Assembly (NCBI RefSeq): GCF_018449515.1
Contig: NZ_JAAVUQ010000008.1
Coordinates: forward strand, 186,001 to 250,000
Direction of reading: 5' to 3'
From: Caballeronia sp. dw_19
Lineage (GTDB): Bacteria; Pseudomonadota; Gammaproteobacteria; Burkholderiales; Burkholderiaceae
Length of the DNA: 64,000 bases
Numbering within the stretch: the first letter of the stretch is position 1; every line of letters starts with the position of its first letter. Made by a program: the position numbers and the translations under genes. Below the pieces are notes generated by a model. It did not search any database. It worked only from the letters and a program-made list of their open reading frames with translations, and had not been told where the DNA came from. Below, in pieces: positions 43,948-52,324 of this stretch.

Positions 43948-45333
43948 ATGAGTATGCTTTCCCAAAATTCTCCTGACTCCAGCATGGCAACCAAACGCGC
44001 GAAGAAGACCGACATAGTGAGTCCGAGTTCGGCGGAGCTGCGAAAAGCCGTCGAAGCCATCGCTATCCAGCCAAAAAGCGGCAAGATCACGCTTTTGACT
44101 CGCAAGTTATTCAACGTGCTGCTGGCGGTCGCTCAGCAGGCGGACGAATCCGGGGACACTTATCGCGCGCTTTTATCGGACATTGTCGCGAATGCGGCGT
44201 TCGATTCCAACGATACCGCGCTGGTGAAAGAGCATTTGCGCCGCATGGTGTCGGTGCAGGTTGAGTGGAGCACAGGCACGTCGAGTCTGAAGCCTGGGCG
44301 TAAGTGGGGCATATCGACGTTGATCGCAGACGCCGAAATTCTCGAAGACCCCGCTACGCGCCGGGTGTGGGTCGAGTTTTCCTTCGCCCCAAAGATCAAG
44401 AAAAAGCTGCTCGACCCGGTGCAATACGCGCGCCTGAGTCTGCAGTTTCAAAGTCAGCTCCGCAGCAGTGCGGGCCTTGCGCTGTATGAAATCTGCGTCC
44501 GCTATCTGACGAATCCGAGCCATCTCACCATGCGCGAGACTTGGGAATGGTGGCGGCCGATCCTCTCAGGAACGCCCGACACCGAAGCGGGCGACGAAGC
44601 CAAGCGCGAGTACAAATATTTCAAGCGTGACTATCTTCGGCCCGCGATCGCGGAAGTCAATGCCGTTACCAATATCTTTGTCGAGTTGATCGAGCACAGG
44701 GAAGGCCGGCGGGTAGCTGAAATTCAGTTTCGCGTGACCGAGCGCAAGCAGCCTATGCTTGCACTCGATGAACATCCGAACGTGTTCGACAGTACGTTGG
44801 TCGATCGCATGGTGAAAATCGGGATTCCGCTGAAAGATGCGCAAACGCTTTACGCGGACAGCGAGGAAAACCGAATTCGTTCGGCGTTGCAAATGACCGA
44901 GCAGAGAATGCGAAGCACGTCGCTGCCCCCGGTACGAAGTGCGGCGGCGCTTTTCAAGGATGCTTTGAAGAAGGGATATGCGCCCCAGGTCGAAGCATTG
45001 CCGGCAGTAGCGGCCCCAGCGAAAACCAACGGAGCGCCAGCGGACGACCTGAAGGCGCGTTTGTTGAGCGAATATTCCGTGTTTCGCCGGAAGGAAGCAC
45101 GCTCGTTATACGAGGAACAAGGTGAGTCTGAACGGGAGCTGGCCCGTCAGACCTTTGAGGAAGATGTGTTGCCGGAGCTCGGCACACACATGCGTGACGA
45201 TTGGCGCAAGCGGGGTCTCGATTCAAAAATGGGCGAAACCTCGTTTTTCGACTGGCTTGCGCGTAAGACTTGGGGGGAACCGACCGACGGCGATCTGTTG
45301 GCATTCACGTTGAATCAGGGTCGTGCCGCGTAA
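43948..45333 (+). CDS. Replication initiator, RepB/Rep_3 superfamily
   Basis: A 461-residue initiator that binds iterons and opens the chromid origin. The N-terminal RepB/Rep_3 winged-helix region (about 25-250) contains KITLLTRKLFNVLLAVAQ and LRSSAGLALYEICVRYLTN, then the second winged helix (YKYFKRDYLRPAIAEVNAVTNI). A long C-terminal region (about 300-461) is typical of Burkholderia chr2 initiators. ATGs at 43948, 43954 and 43984 are all possible; 43984 begins MATKRAKKTD. It carries an iteron match in its coding sequence at 45121. It is convergent with parAB. Confidence 0.88.
   Translation: MSMLSQNSPDSSMATKRAKKTDIVSPSSAELRKAVEAIAIQPKSGKITLLTRKLFNVLLAVAQQADESGDTYRALLSDIVANAAFDSNDTALVKEHLRRMVSVQVEWSTGTSSLKPGRKWGISTLIADAEILEDPATRRVWVEFSFAPKIKKKLLDPVQYARLSLQFQSQLRSSAGLALYEICVRYLTNPSHLTMRETWEWWRPILSGTPDTEAGDEAKREYKYFKRDYLRPAIAEVNAVTNIFVELIEHREGRRVAEIQFRVTERKQPMLALDEHPNVFDSTLVDRMVKIGIPLKDAQTLYADSEENRIRSALQMTEQRMRSTSLPPVRSAAALFKDALKKGYAPQVEALPAVAAPAKTNGAPADDLKARLLSEYSVFRRKEARSLYEEQGESERELARQTFEEDVLPELGTHMRDDWRKRGLDSKMGETSFFDWLARKTWGEPTDGDLLAFTLNQGRAA
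45121..45138 (+). repeat. Iteron inside the initiator gene
   Basis: GGTGAG-TCTGAA-CGGGAG lies in the coding sequence (residues GESERE). It has both boxes of the origin motif. Confidence 0.5.
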
Positions 45334-45440
45334 GAACCCCGATAGAGGGGTTGGTAGCAAGGGCCGGTAGCTGAAGAAGTCGCGCTTGTGCCCCCTTGAT
45401 GCCCCTATTCGCTTTCTCGTGTGCCGTTATCCAGGTTGCT

Positions 45441-46505
45441 TCATCGTTTTGCCGTATCCGCTTGCAGCATCTTCTCTATCTGTTGAAGAATTTCGTCGCG
45501 TTTGTCTTTCGACAAACCACGTAAGCGCAACTCGAGCCTGTCGTCTCCATACGTCTTGAGATCACCCACGGCAAGCCCGTCCAGCTTGATTTCCAACCGC
45601 TGCGCATAGCGTTGACGCCCTGCGGGTTTGGGCGTTTCTTGTGCGCTTGCACGGCCTTTCACAATGTCAGCGACTTGTCGGGTGCTCAGATCATCCGATG
45701 CAATTTTGTTGATCAACCGCAGCGTGGCATCTGCGCCGCGCGCCGTATGAAAGCGTGAGACCTGATAAGCCATATTCGAACCAAATCGATCCGGCCGGGC
45801 GACCATCTCATGCATCACGTTCTCGGGTAGCTTCGCGATAGCTAAAGCGACGGCGATCGTCGATTCGTCGAGGCCCAGGTGGTCGGCGAGTTCTCGCTGG
45901 CTCTGGAAGTGCTTTTCATCGAGGAAACGCTTCCAGACGATGGCGTTATCGAAGACGGTTTGCGAGTCCCGTTGTACGTTTAGGTCATAACCCAGCTTGT
46001 AGCTTTCGATGCCAATAGGAAGGTCGATGACAATCGCCTTCACGGTTTCTTTATTGGCTTCCTTCAGCGCCCGTACTCGGCGGCCACCGTCGCTAACAAA
46101 GAAAGTGCCCGGGTTTTCGTGATCGGGAATCACGTGAATGGCTTGCTGCTGGCCCTGCTTCGCCAGATTGACGGCCAATTCCGCGATGGACGCCTTCAGA
46201 TAAAAATGCCTGGGGTTGAACGGGCTCGGCTTGATGGCCTTTAGCGGCAACTCAATGACCTGGCCGCGTATGTACCTGTTTTTCCGGCGCCACACCTGGA
46301 AGTTTTCCGACTCCTGCGCCGCTGGGTCGTCGTGGAATTCATCTTCGGTGTAAGCGCTGGAGCGGCCGGTGACCTGCTTGTCATTCCCCGCCTCTTGATT
46401 GACGATTTCGTCGATAGCATTGATGCGATCAAGGGCCGTGCGCTTTTCGCTGCTGGTCGTATCCGGCCGGGCTTTGAAGCCTTTTGCGAACTGGGTAGGT
46501 TTCAT
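45441..46505 (-). CDS. parB: ParB partition protein
   Basis: A 354-residue centromere-binding CTPase. The CTP-binding ParB motif is DGGRRVRALKEA, preceded by IKPSPFNPRHFYLKASIAELAVNLAKQGQQQ; the helix-turn-helix follows (QRELADHLGLDESTIAVALAIAKLP). The C-terminal part dimerises. It is the second gene of a parA-parB pair, with a parS palindrome between them (46514-46529). It is convergent with the initiator gene. Confidence 0.95.
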   Translation of the reverse strand: MKPTQFAKGFKARPDTTSSEKRTALDRINAIDEIVNQEAGNDKQVTGRSSAYTEDEFHDDPAAQESENFQVWRRKNRYIRGQVIELPLKAIKPSPFNPRHFYLKASIAELAVNLAKQGQQQAIHVIPDHENPGTFFVSDGGRRVRALKEANKETVKAIVIDLPIGIESYKLGYDLNVQRDSQTVFDNAIVWKRFLDEKHFQSQRELADHLGLDESTIAVALAIAKLPENVMHEMVARPDRFGSNMAYQVSRFHTARGADATLRLINKIASDDLSTRQVADIVKGRASAQETPKPAGRQRYAQRLEIKLDGLAVGDLKTYGDDRLELRLRGLSKDKRDEILQQIEKMLQADTAKR

Positions 46506-46513
46506 TCGGGATC

Positions 46514-46529
46514 CTTTATGCGCATAAAG
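46514..46529. other. parS: parS site 1
   Basis: Perfect 16-bp palindrome CTTTATGCGCATAAAG in the parA-parB junction, touching the parA stop. It is close to the Burkholderia chromosome-2 parS as I recall it, GTTTATGCGCATAAAC. Confidence 0.85.
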
Positions 46530-47192
46530 TCAGGGAAGCATGGCGAGAACTTCGTCAGCGCACGCACGTATTTCAATGGCGGCCAGTCGCGCGCCGCGGT
46601 CGCTCATCTGAAGTACGGTCTGGCCTAGCGCCATCGCCTGCTTGTAGCACTCGCGGGTCGGAATCTGGGTCTTCAGCAGAGGGAACCCCAATTCTTCCAG
46701 CGCACGCTTCAGCTCGCGCGTCAGCATACGTTTCTCCTCGGTTTTGTTGAGGAGAAACACTGCGCGCAGATCTTCATTCATGACCTGTGCTTGCTGAATG
46801 AGTTTGACGAGGCCCACGCTGGACCAATAGTCAGCAGGTGACGACGATGTCGGGACAATGGCAACCGTCGCAGCGAGAAGGACGACGCCCGATACTTTTT
46901 CCGTAATTGAGGGCGGGCAATCAACGACGATGATGTCGTAGTCGTTGACGAATTTCTTGATCTCTCGATGAATCTGGGCCCCTGCTTCGGACAGGTTCAC
47001 GATAGGAAACGGGATGCCGCTGGCCTCGTCGGCCGCAGCACTGGCCCAGTGGACCAGGGTATTTTGCCCGTCCGCATCGACGACGAGCACCCGCTTTCCT
47101 TTCTCGTGAAACGCCGCGCCTAGATGCATTGCTATCGTGCTTTTTCCTACTCCGCCCTTCTGCTGCGTGATCGCAATGATTTCAGCTGCCAC
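46530..47192 (-). CDS. parA: ParA partition ATPase (small type)
   Basis: A 220-residue Walker-type ATPase that moves ParB-parS complexes on the nucleoid. It has the deviant Walker A KGGVGKST, the switch I region VVDADGQNT and the Walker B-like IIVVDCPPS. It lacks the N-terminal helix-turn-helix of type Ia ParA, so repression of the operon is likely done by ParB. The ATG at 47192 has no upstream alternative. It sits upstream of parB. Confidence 0.94.
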   Translation of the reverse strand: MAAEIIAITQQKGGVGKSTIAMHLGAAFHEKGKRVLVVDADGQNTLVHWASAAADEASGIPFPIVNLSEAGAQIHREIKKFVNDYDIIVVDCPPSITEKVSGVVLLAATVAIVPTSSSPADYWSSVGLVKLIQQAQVMNEDLRAVFLLNKTEEKRMLTRELKRALEELGFPLLKTQIPTRECYKQAMALGQTVLQMSDRGARLAAIEIRACADEVLAMLP

Positions 47193-47290
47193 GTTTTGCT
47201 CCCAAATTTAGCTTTTCGAATTTTACATTGAAAACTCAATTTTTCTAGCGCTAACTCATCGGGTTGGCCGTTTGGCCGATTTTCTGTGGG

Positions 47291-47306
47291 GTTTATGCGC
47301 ATAAAG
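47291..47306. other. parS: parS site 2
   Basis: GTTTATGCGCATAAAG, palindromic but for the outer pair, 99 bases upstream of the parA start. Confidence 0.85.
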
Positions 47307-47856
47307 TCCCCGCGCTGGAGTTGCTTGGCTATGCGCCGATGCTGTTGTCCAGCATTGAAATCTATGGACCCGTCCTGCGAAGCGGTTGAGGGGCTTTTGA
47401 TATTTGGCCCGTGCGCTAATGAAGTTGATGCGATTCCAGCGCACCGCCGATCACCGTGCCGAGAATCGTCGATCCGACTGTTGCCGATTCAAGCCACGCG
47501 TTGGCCGGGATGAGCTTTTCGGGCGGCAACGACAACAATTCCGGCCATGTTTCGAGTCGGATTGAGTCGGAAACCTTGGATTTGGCTGCTGGGCCTCGGT
47601 CCGTTCTTTGGATGTTTCGGCAACCCCACCAGCCTCTTCGAGCCATTTGGGTGAGAGTGCGGGCTCGCTACAGAAGGCCGATTGGACTCGATCAATGGCC
47701 TCTCACACGGCGACGTCAGTACGTAGTCTGTCGGCCCGCTCAACGACGATCGACGTTCGCTTGTGCCGGAATCGTTGCGGCCGCGATGAGTACCTCGCCT
47801 GGCAGAAAGCGACGGCGAGTCGTGGTGGGGCCAGAAAATTCGTCAAGGAGGCGGAG

Positions 47857-47872
47857 CTTTATGCGCATAAAG
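47857..47872. other. parS: parS site 3
   Basis: Perfect palindrome CTTTATGCGCATAAAG, 665 bases upstream of the parA start. Confidence 0.85.
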
Positions 47873-48088
47873 TCCACGTGCGGCTAATTCTGAGGTAGCT
47901 GTCCAAGGGACGGAAGGCGCCCGGCTCGGAAGTCGGGACAAAACTTGATCAGTCAGCCCCGATTCGCATCCGATCCGCGCAGATGCCCTATTGGCGGTTG
48001 TGGGAACGGAACATTGGCGGAGTGCAAATTGGAGGCTTTGGGGGCATCCCGATTCTGAACGGCTGGGTCAAATTCGAAATGTCTGGAA

Positions 48089-48116
48089 TGATCCACAGGC
48101 CGGAACCTTATCTACA
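48089..48116 (+). promoter_or_regulatory. Two DnaA-box-like 9-mers
   Basis: TGATCCACA (48089-48097) and TTATCTACA (48108-48116), each one base from TTATCCACA, in the same direction. They could be chance. Confidence 0.3.
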
Positions 48117-48722
48117 GGCGCTTGTTCGCCGCTACTTCCGACCCCGCCGCCATGGAAATTCGCTATACCTGCACCTCCGCTTGTTAAAAGCGTATTTCCC
48201 CGTGCAGGCGACCGCAGTCATAATCCTCGCCACAATCGCCGGTTTAGATTGAAATTATAATAGTTAGAATTATTAGACGCGATAAACGCCATATGCGGCA
48301 GCTACCGCGCTAATTTGGAAAGCTCATTTCGATGAAGCTATTAATCGACCACGGACTTCAAGACGCAAAGAACGGAGGAACGAATCGAACAAAGAGTAAG
48401 GAGTAAGGCGCACCCCTTAACCCATTCAACGAGCTGAAGTTGTAAAGCACGCATTCGCGTCCGTCCCCGTATTCGCTAAAAACGCTAAAGAACGAGAGAA
48501 CGAGACCAAATCGACTACCTCCAATCAAACGCCGTCCTCACCCCCTAGAAATCACCTCCAAACCCCTACGACCCGAAAGACCCCCAAGTATTTTGTAAGC
48601 ATTCACTCGTAAAATCCGGCGACCGTGCGATGCCTGCGACCTGATTTATCAATACCGGCCGTCGCGGACAAGCGGGCAACGGACAAACCAGTCACCCCCT
48701 CCACTTAGCCAAGGGCATTTCA

Positions 48723-50108
48723 GTGCATTTGACCTCGACTCTCGCCGCGTGGTCCACCCACGACACGCGTCTTCTCATCGCATGCGCGCTCGGTCTGGCG
48801 TCAATCATCGTTCTTATCAGCGCGCTGAAACTTGCGCCGTTTCTCTCAATTCTCGTCGGCACTTTTGTCGCGGGTTTCACGGCGAACTTGCCGCTGGAAG
48901 CCGTCGCGAGCGCGTTCAGCAAAGGGGCGGGCGGAATCCTGGGGGATGTCGGCATCATCATCGCGCTCGGGGCCATGCTCGGTGCGCTGATGGCGGAATC
49001 GGGCGCGGCGGACCGGCTGGTCTCCACCATCCTCGATCACTCCACGCCGCGCACGTTGCCATGGCTGATGGCGCTGGTGGCCATCATCATCGGCTTGCCG
49101 CTGTTCTTCGAGGTGGGTCTCGTCATGATGGTGCCGATCATCTTCGTCATGGCGCGCCGCTCGAAGCAACCTATCCTGCGTATCGCGATCCCCGCGCTGG
49201 CCGGCATGACGACGCTGCACGCGCTGCTGCCGCCACACCCGGGCCCGCTGATTGCGGTCAGCGCGCTGCACGCGGACCTTGGCATCACGATGGGGCTGGG
49301 TTTCATCATCGCCATTCCCGCCGTGATTCTCGCCGGGCCGGTCTATGGCATATGGCTGTCGCGCCGCATGCACGTGGAGGAGCCGGAGGAAATGGGCAAG
49401 CTGTTCTCATCGAAAGTCGATGCAAACGGAGCGCTCGACGCGCCGAGCTTCGGCATCTCGTTGCTGACCATTCTTCTGCCTGTCGTCCTGATGCTTGGCC
49501 GAACGGTGGCGAAACTGGCGATCCAGCCCGAAACTTTTCTCTTCGATGCCCTCAATTTTCTCGGTGAGCCGCTTATCGCCCTGGGACTCACCGTTCTTTT
49601 CGCGATCGTTGCGCTGGGCTGGTCACGCGGCATGCCGCGCGACCGGGTGGGCGGCATCCTGCGCAAAAGCCTGCCGCCGATCTGCGCTTTGCTGCTGACC
49701 ATCGGTGCGGGGGGCGGTCTTAAGCAAACGCTGGTTGTCGCCGGCATCAGCACGACGATCGGCAAGATCGCCATCGGCTCGCACATGCCGCTGATCCTGC
49801 TGGCCTGGCTGATCGCGGTGGCCTTGCGGCAGGCGACCGGCTCGGCGACCGTCGCGACCACGACCACCGCGGGGATCATCGCCCCGGTCGTGGCGGGCTT
49901 GAGCGCGACTCACAACTCGCTGCTGGCGTTGGCGATCGGCGCGGGTTCGGTGTTTTTCTGCCATGTCAACGACGCCGGTTTCTGGATGATCCGCGAGTAT
50001 TTCGGCTTGCAGTTGAAGCAGACCGTCTACGTCTGGTCGGTGTTGCAAACCATCGTTTCGGTAGTCGGCCTCGCGTTGACGCTGGTCATGTGGGGCGTGC
50101 TGACGTAA
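48723..50108 (+). CDS. Gluconate:proton symporter (GntP/GntT family)
   Basis: A 461-residue inner-membrane permease with about 12-14 helices. It begins at a GTG, preceded by AAGGG. Family segments are LIACALGLASIIVLISALKLAPFLSILVG, GLPLFFEVGLVMMVPIIFVMARRS (the GntP PLFFE motif) and PPHPGPLIAVSALHADLG. It is likely to carry gluconate or a related sugar acid. It belongs to the same family as the permease at 17919 but is clearly distinct. Confidence 0.88.
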   Translation: MHLTSTLAAWSTHDTRLLIACALGLASIIVLISALKLAPFLSILVGTFVAGFTANLPLEAVASAFSKGAGGILGDVGIIIALGAMLGALMAESGAADRLVSTILDHSTPRTLPWLMALVAIIIGLPLFFEVGLVMMVPIIFVMARRSKQPILRIAIPALAGMTTLHALLPPHPGPLIAVSALHADLGITMGLGFIIAIPAVILAGPVYGIWLSRRMHVEEPEEMGKLFSSKVDANGALDAPSFGISLLTILLPVVLMLGRTVAKLAIQPETFLFDALNFLGEPLIALGLTVLFAIVALGWSRGMPRDRVGGILRKSLPPICALLLTIGAGGGLKQTLVVAGISTTIGKIAIGSHMPLILLAWLIAVALRQATGSATVATTTTAGIIAPVVAGLSATHNSLLALAIGAGSVFFCHVNDAGFWMIREYFGLQLKQTVYVWSVLQTIVSVVGLALTLVMWGVLT

Positions 50109-50175
50109 ATCGTGGGCAGATTGGCAAGGCAAGCGGGCACTCCGACCCTAAACTGCAAAAAAGGAGATATCGATC

Positions 50176-50466
50176 ATGCTTGCCTTGCGTCCCTCTTGTG
50201 AATGCTGTGGAAAAGCGCTGCCGCCGGACGCGCGCGACGCGATGATCTGCAGCTTCGAATGCACGTTCTGCGAAGCCTGCGTGTTGTCCCGGCTCAGCAA
50301 CGTGTGCCCCAATTGCGGCGGCGGTTTCCAGCTCCGCCCGATTCGGCCGAAAGCCATGCTCGAGCACCGGCCGGCCTCAACCGACGTGCACCCGTCCGGC
50401 GTGAATGAACAAGCGCATCGCGCATTCTTCGATCGCTACAGCGCGATCCCGCCCGCCGAACGATAA
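50176..50466 (+). CDS. DUF1272 zinc-binding-like protein
   Basis: Function unknown; 96 residues. Cysteine pairs CECCGKALP, CSFECTFCEACV and CPNCGGGF suggest two zinc sites, the DUF1272 pattern. AGGAG precedes the ATG. It may be co-transcribed with the permease upstream, 67 bases away. Confidence 0.85.
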   Translation: MLALRPSCECCGKALPPDARDAMICSFECTFCEACVLSRLSNVCPNCGGGFQLRPIRPKAMLEHRPASTDVHPSGVNEQAHRAFFDRYSAIPPAER

Positions 50467-50651
50467 ACGCAAGCAGGCCTGAAGGCCGTCAGCCGATGAC
50501 GTCGCCTTCGTCCTGATCGTCGTGTTCCCGAGTCAGGGCATTCCCTGATCTGAGCGGCGCTCATACCCATCCGCACGAATCGTCGATTCCTCCTCATCGA
50601 CGTGCGCTCGCACAATCTGTTCATCGATCCACTCCATGAACGGAAGCCACC

Positions 50652-51191
50652 ATGCCAACACCCCAAACCGGCCGCACCCTCCATATTGGCGAGGGCTTTG
50701 ATGGCCCGGGCGTCAATCTCGCTCACATCAACGTGCTCGTCGGGCCGCGCAACGGCCCCGCGGGCCAAGCGTTCGCCACCGCACTTGCTACGCCTTCGGC
50801 CGGCCACGCGCCGTTTGTCGTCATTGCGCAACCTGGGGTGCCGACCAAACCGCTCACGCTGTATGTCAACAAGGCCCCCATTGCCGGTGAATTTCACGGC
50901 AACGCAACCTGGGGGGCGTCGCAGGCAGGCATTGCGAAGGCCGTCGCTGAATCGCTCGAAGACGGCACATTGCCGCCTGAAGCGGAAAACGATTGGGTGG
51001 TGGTAACGGCGAACTGGGTGAACCCGTCTACCGACGATCTCGACGCCGTTTTTCGCAACAACTACCGTGCGACGAAAAACGCTCTCAAGGCCGCCATGCT
51101 CGGCTTGCCGTCGAAGGAAGACGTGTTCGCGGCCGCGCGTGAAGTATCGAATCCGTTCTACACACCCCGCTTGCCGCAGGCAGCCCTCTAA
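50652..51191 (+). CDS. Formaldehyde-activating enzyme family (Fae-like)
   Basis: In methylotrophs Fae joins formaldehyde to tetrahydromethanopterin. This 179-residue protein has the family opening IGEGFDGPGVNLAHINVLVG with the catalytic His, the FATALATPSAGHAPFVVIAQPGVPTKPLTLYVNK core (in parts), and NNYRATKNALKAAMLGLPSKEDVF at the end. Tetrahydromethanopterin genes are not visible in the window, so the true substrate is uncertain; several Fae homologues in non-methylotrophs have unknown roles. The next genes (aldo/keto reductase, aldehyde dehydrogenase, MFS) suit aldehyde metabolism. Confidence 0.82.
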   Translation: MPTPQTGRTLHIGEGFDGPGVNLAHINVLVGPRNGPAGQAFATALATPSAGHAPFVVIAQPGVPTKPLTLYVNKAPIAGEFHGNATWGASQAGIAKAVAESLEDGTLPPEAENDWVVVTANWVNPSTDDLDAVFRNNYRATKNALKAAMLGLPSKEDVFAAAREVSNPFYTPRLPQAAL

Positions 51192-51226
51192 TGCAGGCAG
51201 CCTTCTAATGCAGGCAGCCCTCTGAA
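51176..51226 (+). repeat. Triple 17-bp tandem repeat over the fae-like stop
   Basis: The unit GCAGGCAGCC(C/T)TCTAAT occurs at 51176-51192, 51193-51209 and 51210-51226 (last copy ending TGAA). It holds the stop codon of the Fae-like gene and repeated TAA triplets. Confidence 0.8.
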
Positions 51227-51286
51227 AATCAGCGTGCCGGTGCCGTGCGTCGGCAACCGTCGCCACGCGTCATGGAGACTCGAAGA

Positions 51287-52324
51287 ATGGAATTTGTCCG
51301 TCTTGGCCAGTCAGGCCTGAAAGTATCGCGCCTGTGTCTCGGCACCATGAATATGGGCACCCCGCAATGGAAGCCCTGGATTTTCGACGAACAAAAGAGT
51401 GAACCCATCGTCCGCCACGCGCTGGAGGCCGGGGTGAACTTCATCGACCTGGCGGATTTCTATTCGGCCGGCGTTGGAGAGGAGGTCGTCGGCCGCATTC
51501 TCGGACGTCTTGCGCGGCGCGAGGAAATCGTGGTGACGACCAAGGTCGGCTATGACATGGGTTTGTATCAGAACGCCGGTGGTCATTCGCGCAAACACGT
51601 GCTCGACGGTATCGACGCATCGTTGCGGAGGCTGGGCATGGACTATGTCGACATCTACATGCTGCATTACTTCGATACCGCCACGCCCGTGGAGGAAACC
51701 ATGGGCGCGCTGAACGACATCGTCCGTTCGGGCAAGGCGCGTTATATCGGGGTATCGACCATGTACACGTGGCAACTGGCGAAGATTGTCCAGATCTGCG
51801 AGCGGCATGGCTGGCACAAGCCTATCAACATGCAGTTGCAGTTGAATCTTGCATACCGCGAGGAAGAGCGAGAAATGATGCCGTATTGCGCCGACCAGGG
51901 ATTGGGCGTGTCCGTCTTCAGCCCGCTGGCGCGCGGTCTCCTGACGTGCGACCCCGCGTCCACGCGCAACCAGACCGACTTCTTCACGTCGCAAATGTAC
52001 GGCGACGCGGCGTCACGGGAGATTGCGGCGTCGGTGGCGCGCGTGGCGAAACGGCGTGGCGTGAGCGCGGCGCAGATCGCGCAGGCGTGGGTGCTCCAGC
52101 GCGATGGCGTCGCCAGCATGCTGGTCGGTGCGGATTCACCTGCCCAGTTCGATAGCGCGCTCAGTGCGCTCGGCACCCACCTGGACGCGGACGAACTGTA
52201 CGAACTCGAGCGCAACTACACGCCATGCGATGTCATCAATGACTACACGGCCGGGCGTCGTACCGCACGCGAATCTCGCGCGCCACAAGGTGAATTCGTT
52301 CAACCGATGAAGGACGCCGCATGA
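51287..52324 (+). CDS. Aldo/keto reductase
   Basis: NADPH-dependent reductase of 345 residues. The active-site set is visible: Asp and Tyr in DLADFYSAG, Lys in TTKVGYD, and His in YMLHYFDTATP. It belongs to the AKR family of YdhF/potassium-channel-beta-like proteins (LGQSGLKVSRLCLGTMN). ATG at 51287 with GGAG nine bases upstream is preferred over ATGs at 51245 and 51272. Its stop overlaps the start of the aldehyde dehydrogenase gene (ATGA). Confidence 0.9.
   Translation: MEFVRLGQSGLKVSRLCLGTMNMGTPQWKPWIFDEQKSEPIVRHALEAGVNFIDLADFYSAGVGEEVVGRILGRLARREEIVVTTKVGYDMGLYQNAGGHSRKHVLDGIDASLRRLGMDYVDIYMLHYFDTATPVEETMGALNDIVRSGKARYIGVSTMYTWQLAKIVQICERHGWHKPINMQLQLNLAYREEEREMMPYCADQGLGVSVFSPLARGLLTCDPASTRNQTDFFTSQMYGDAASREIAASVARVAKRRGVSAAQIAQAWVLQRDGVASMLVGADSPAQFDSALSALGTHLDADELYELERNYTPCDVINDYTAGRRTARESRAPQGEFVQPMKDAA

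Larger units (their letters stand above)
47193..48722. other. Gene-poor region right of parA
   Basis: About 1.5 kb with no convincing gene. It holds two more parS palindromes (47291, 47857) and two DnaA-box-like 9-mers (48089, 48108). Open frames such as 47456-47887 have no family similarity; several contain the peptide FMRIKS because parS itself is read through. Confidence 0.6.

Noticed and set aside
46497..47887. Recurring peptide FMRIKS in three open frames
   Set aside because: It is simply the parS palindrome TTTATGCGCATAAAGTC translated, not a protein motif.
47456..47887. 143-codon open frame right of parA
   Set aside because: Arg-rich, no similarity, no ribosome site; contains parS site 3.
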